A DNA stretch of 23,013 nt from an uncultured Collinsella sp. Its GTDB lineage: Bacteria > Actinomycetota > Coriobacteriia > Coriobacteriales > Coriobacteriaceae. Under the pieces are notes generated by a model, which was not told the DNA's origin, searched no databases, and saw nothing but the letters and a program-made list of their open reading frames with translations. Shown here piece after piece: positions 22,528 to 23,013 of this stretch. How positions within the stretch are numbered: position 1 is the stretch's first letter; each line of letters starts with the position of its first letter. The position numbers were made by a program, and so were the translations under genes. The stretch lies in assembly GCA_902476475.1 (NCBI GenBank), contig CABSDO010000019.1, forward strand, positions 1 through 23,013, read 5' to 3'.

Positions 22528-23013
22528 ATGGCGATCACGCCCGCAGAAATCGCGGAAACCCGCGGCATGGTTGAGGAGCAGAACCTCGACATCAGGACCA
22601 TCACCATGGGTGTTTCGCTCATGGGTTGCGGCGACGAGAACCTCGACCGCATGTGCACGAAGATCTACGACCACGTGACGCACACGGCTGAGCACTTGGT
22701 CGAGACCGCCGAGAACCTCGAGCGCGAGTACGGTATCCCTATCGTCAACAAGCGCGTCTCCGTCACCCCGGTGGCGCAGATCGCCGCTTGCTGCAAGGAT
22801 GAGGACCTCACCCCCATCGCGCATGCCCTCGACCGCGCGGCCGAGACCCTCGGCATCGACTACCTGGGCGGCTTCTCCGCGCTCGTCCAGAAGGGCATCG
22901 GCGACGCCGACCGCCGCGTCATCCAGTCCATCCCGCAGGCGCTCGCCACCACGAGTCGTGTCTGCTCCAGCGTCAATGTCGCCAGCCTGCGTGCCGGCAT
23001 CAACATGGACGCC
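22528..23013 (+). CDS. UPF0210 / DUF711 (PFL) family protein, 5' part
   Basis: The first 162 codons of a protein that normally has about 450; it runs off the window. After a 20-residue lead it reads LDIRTITMGVSLMGCGDENL, then IPIVNKRVSVTP, DYLGGFSALVQKG, IPQALATTSRVCSSVNVAS and AGINMDA, the conserved opening of UPF0210. The family is structurally a glycyl-radical-like barrel fold without a proven reaction. The ATG at 22528 has AGGAG seven bases upstream. In many genomes an ACT-domain protein (UPF0237) precedes it; none is found here in the 108-base gap after metH. It could follow downstream, outside the window. The family call is firm; the function is not known. Confidence 0.93.
   Translation, partial: MAITPAEIAETRGMVEEQNLDIRTITMGVSLMGCGDENLDRMCTKIYDHVTHTAEHLVETAENLEREYGIPIVNKRVSVTPVAQIAACCKDEDLTPIAHALDRAAETLGIDYLGGFSALVQKGIGDADRRVIQSIPQALATTSRVCSSVNVASLRAGINMDA

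Noticed and set aside
20674..22824. 716-codon minus-strand open frame opposite metH
   Set aside because: Runs across metH and into the UPF0210 gene on the other strand; shadow of codon bias.
1..23013. CRISPR array, prophage or insertion sequence with transposase
   Set aside because: No regularly spaced direct repeats, transposase, integrase or phage structural genes were found.

Overview
The window is a GC-rich, densely coded bacterial chromosome segment with no phage or conjugation genes. The gene content suggests an anaerobic, fermentative gut actinobacterium of the Coriobacteriia, probably Collinsella or a close relative. The reasons are a type III glutamine synthetase, three iron-dependent alcohol/glycerol dehydrogenases, a polyferredoxin, a MurT/GatD lipid II amidation enzyme, a UPF0210 protein, and the codon bias. 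This taxonomic call is inference; no 16S or marker comparison was possible.

Layout. 1-3.2 kb: guaA (-) diverges from a type I asparaginase gene (+), which converges on a small XRE regulator gene (-). That regulator diverges from an unrecognised 129-aa gene (+) across a perfect 24-bp palindrome. 3.6-6.5 kb: ychF and a short DUF1648 membrane protein form a minus-strand pair, preceded by a four-cluster polyferredoxin. 6.6-10.7 kb: three minus-strand Fe-ADH family genes (adh, gldA, gldA-like) are separated by strong hairpins, and adh has a long, foldable leader. 10.7-15.1 kb: a plus-strand cluster holds two TPR/helical-repeat genes in stop-start overlap, followed by a single gene that fuses MurT to GatD. 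15.1-15.7 kb: tRNA-Glu(UUC), its terminator, a tRNA T-arm relic, and a roughly 220-bp element with 31-nt terminal inverted repeats. 15.7-17.8 kb: type III glutamine synthetase (-). 17.8-18.2 kb: a divergent intergenic region with a perfect 25-bp hairpin that lacks a U-tract. 18.2-22.4 kb: a methionine/one-carbon operon, metF, a stand-alone MetH reactivation protein, and metH. 22.5 kb to the end: a UPF0210 (DUF711) gene cut by the window edge.

Functionally, nitrogen and amide metabolism (GuaA, asparaginase, GSIII, GatD), redox disposal (polyferredoxin, three dehydrogenases) and methyl-group metabolism (MetF, MetH and its activator) dominate. The strongest observations are the MurT-GatD fusion and a metH gene carrying two independent lesions. 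One metH lesion removes exactly the Gly-Gly-Cys-Cys zinc segment of the homocysteine domain. Other structure not explained by genes: the inverted-repeat element, the 25-bp hairpin, the palindromic XRE operator, and the adh leader with two mutually exclusive pairings.
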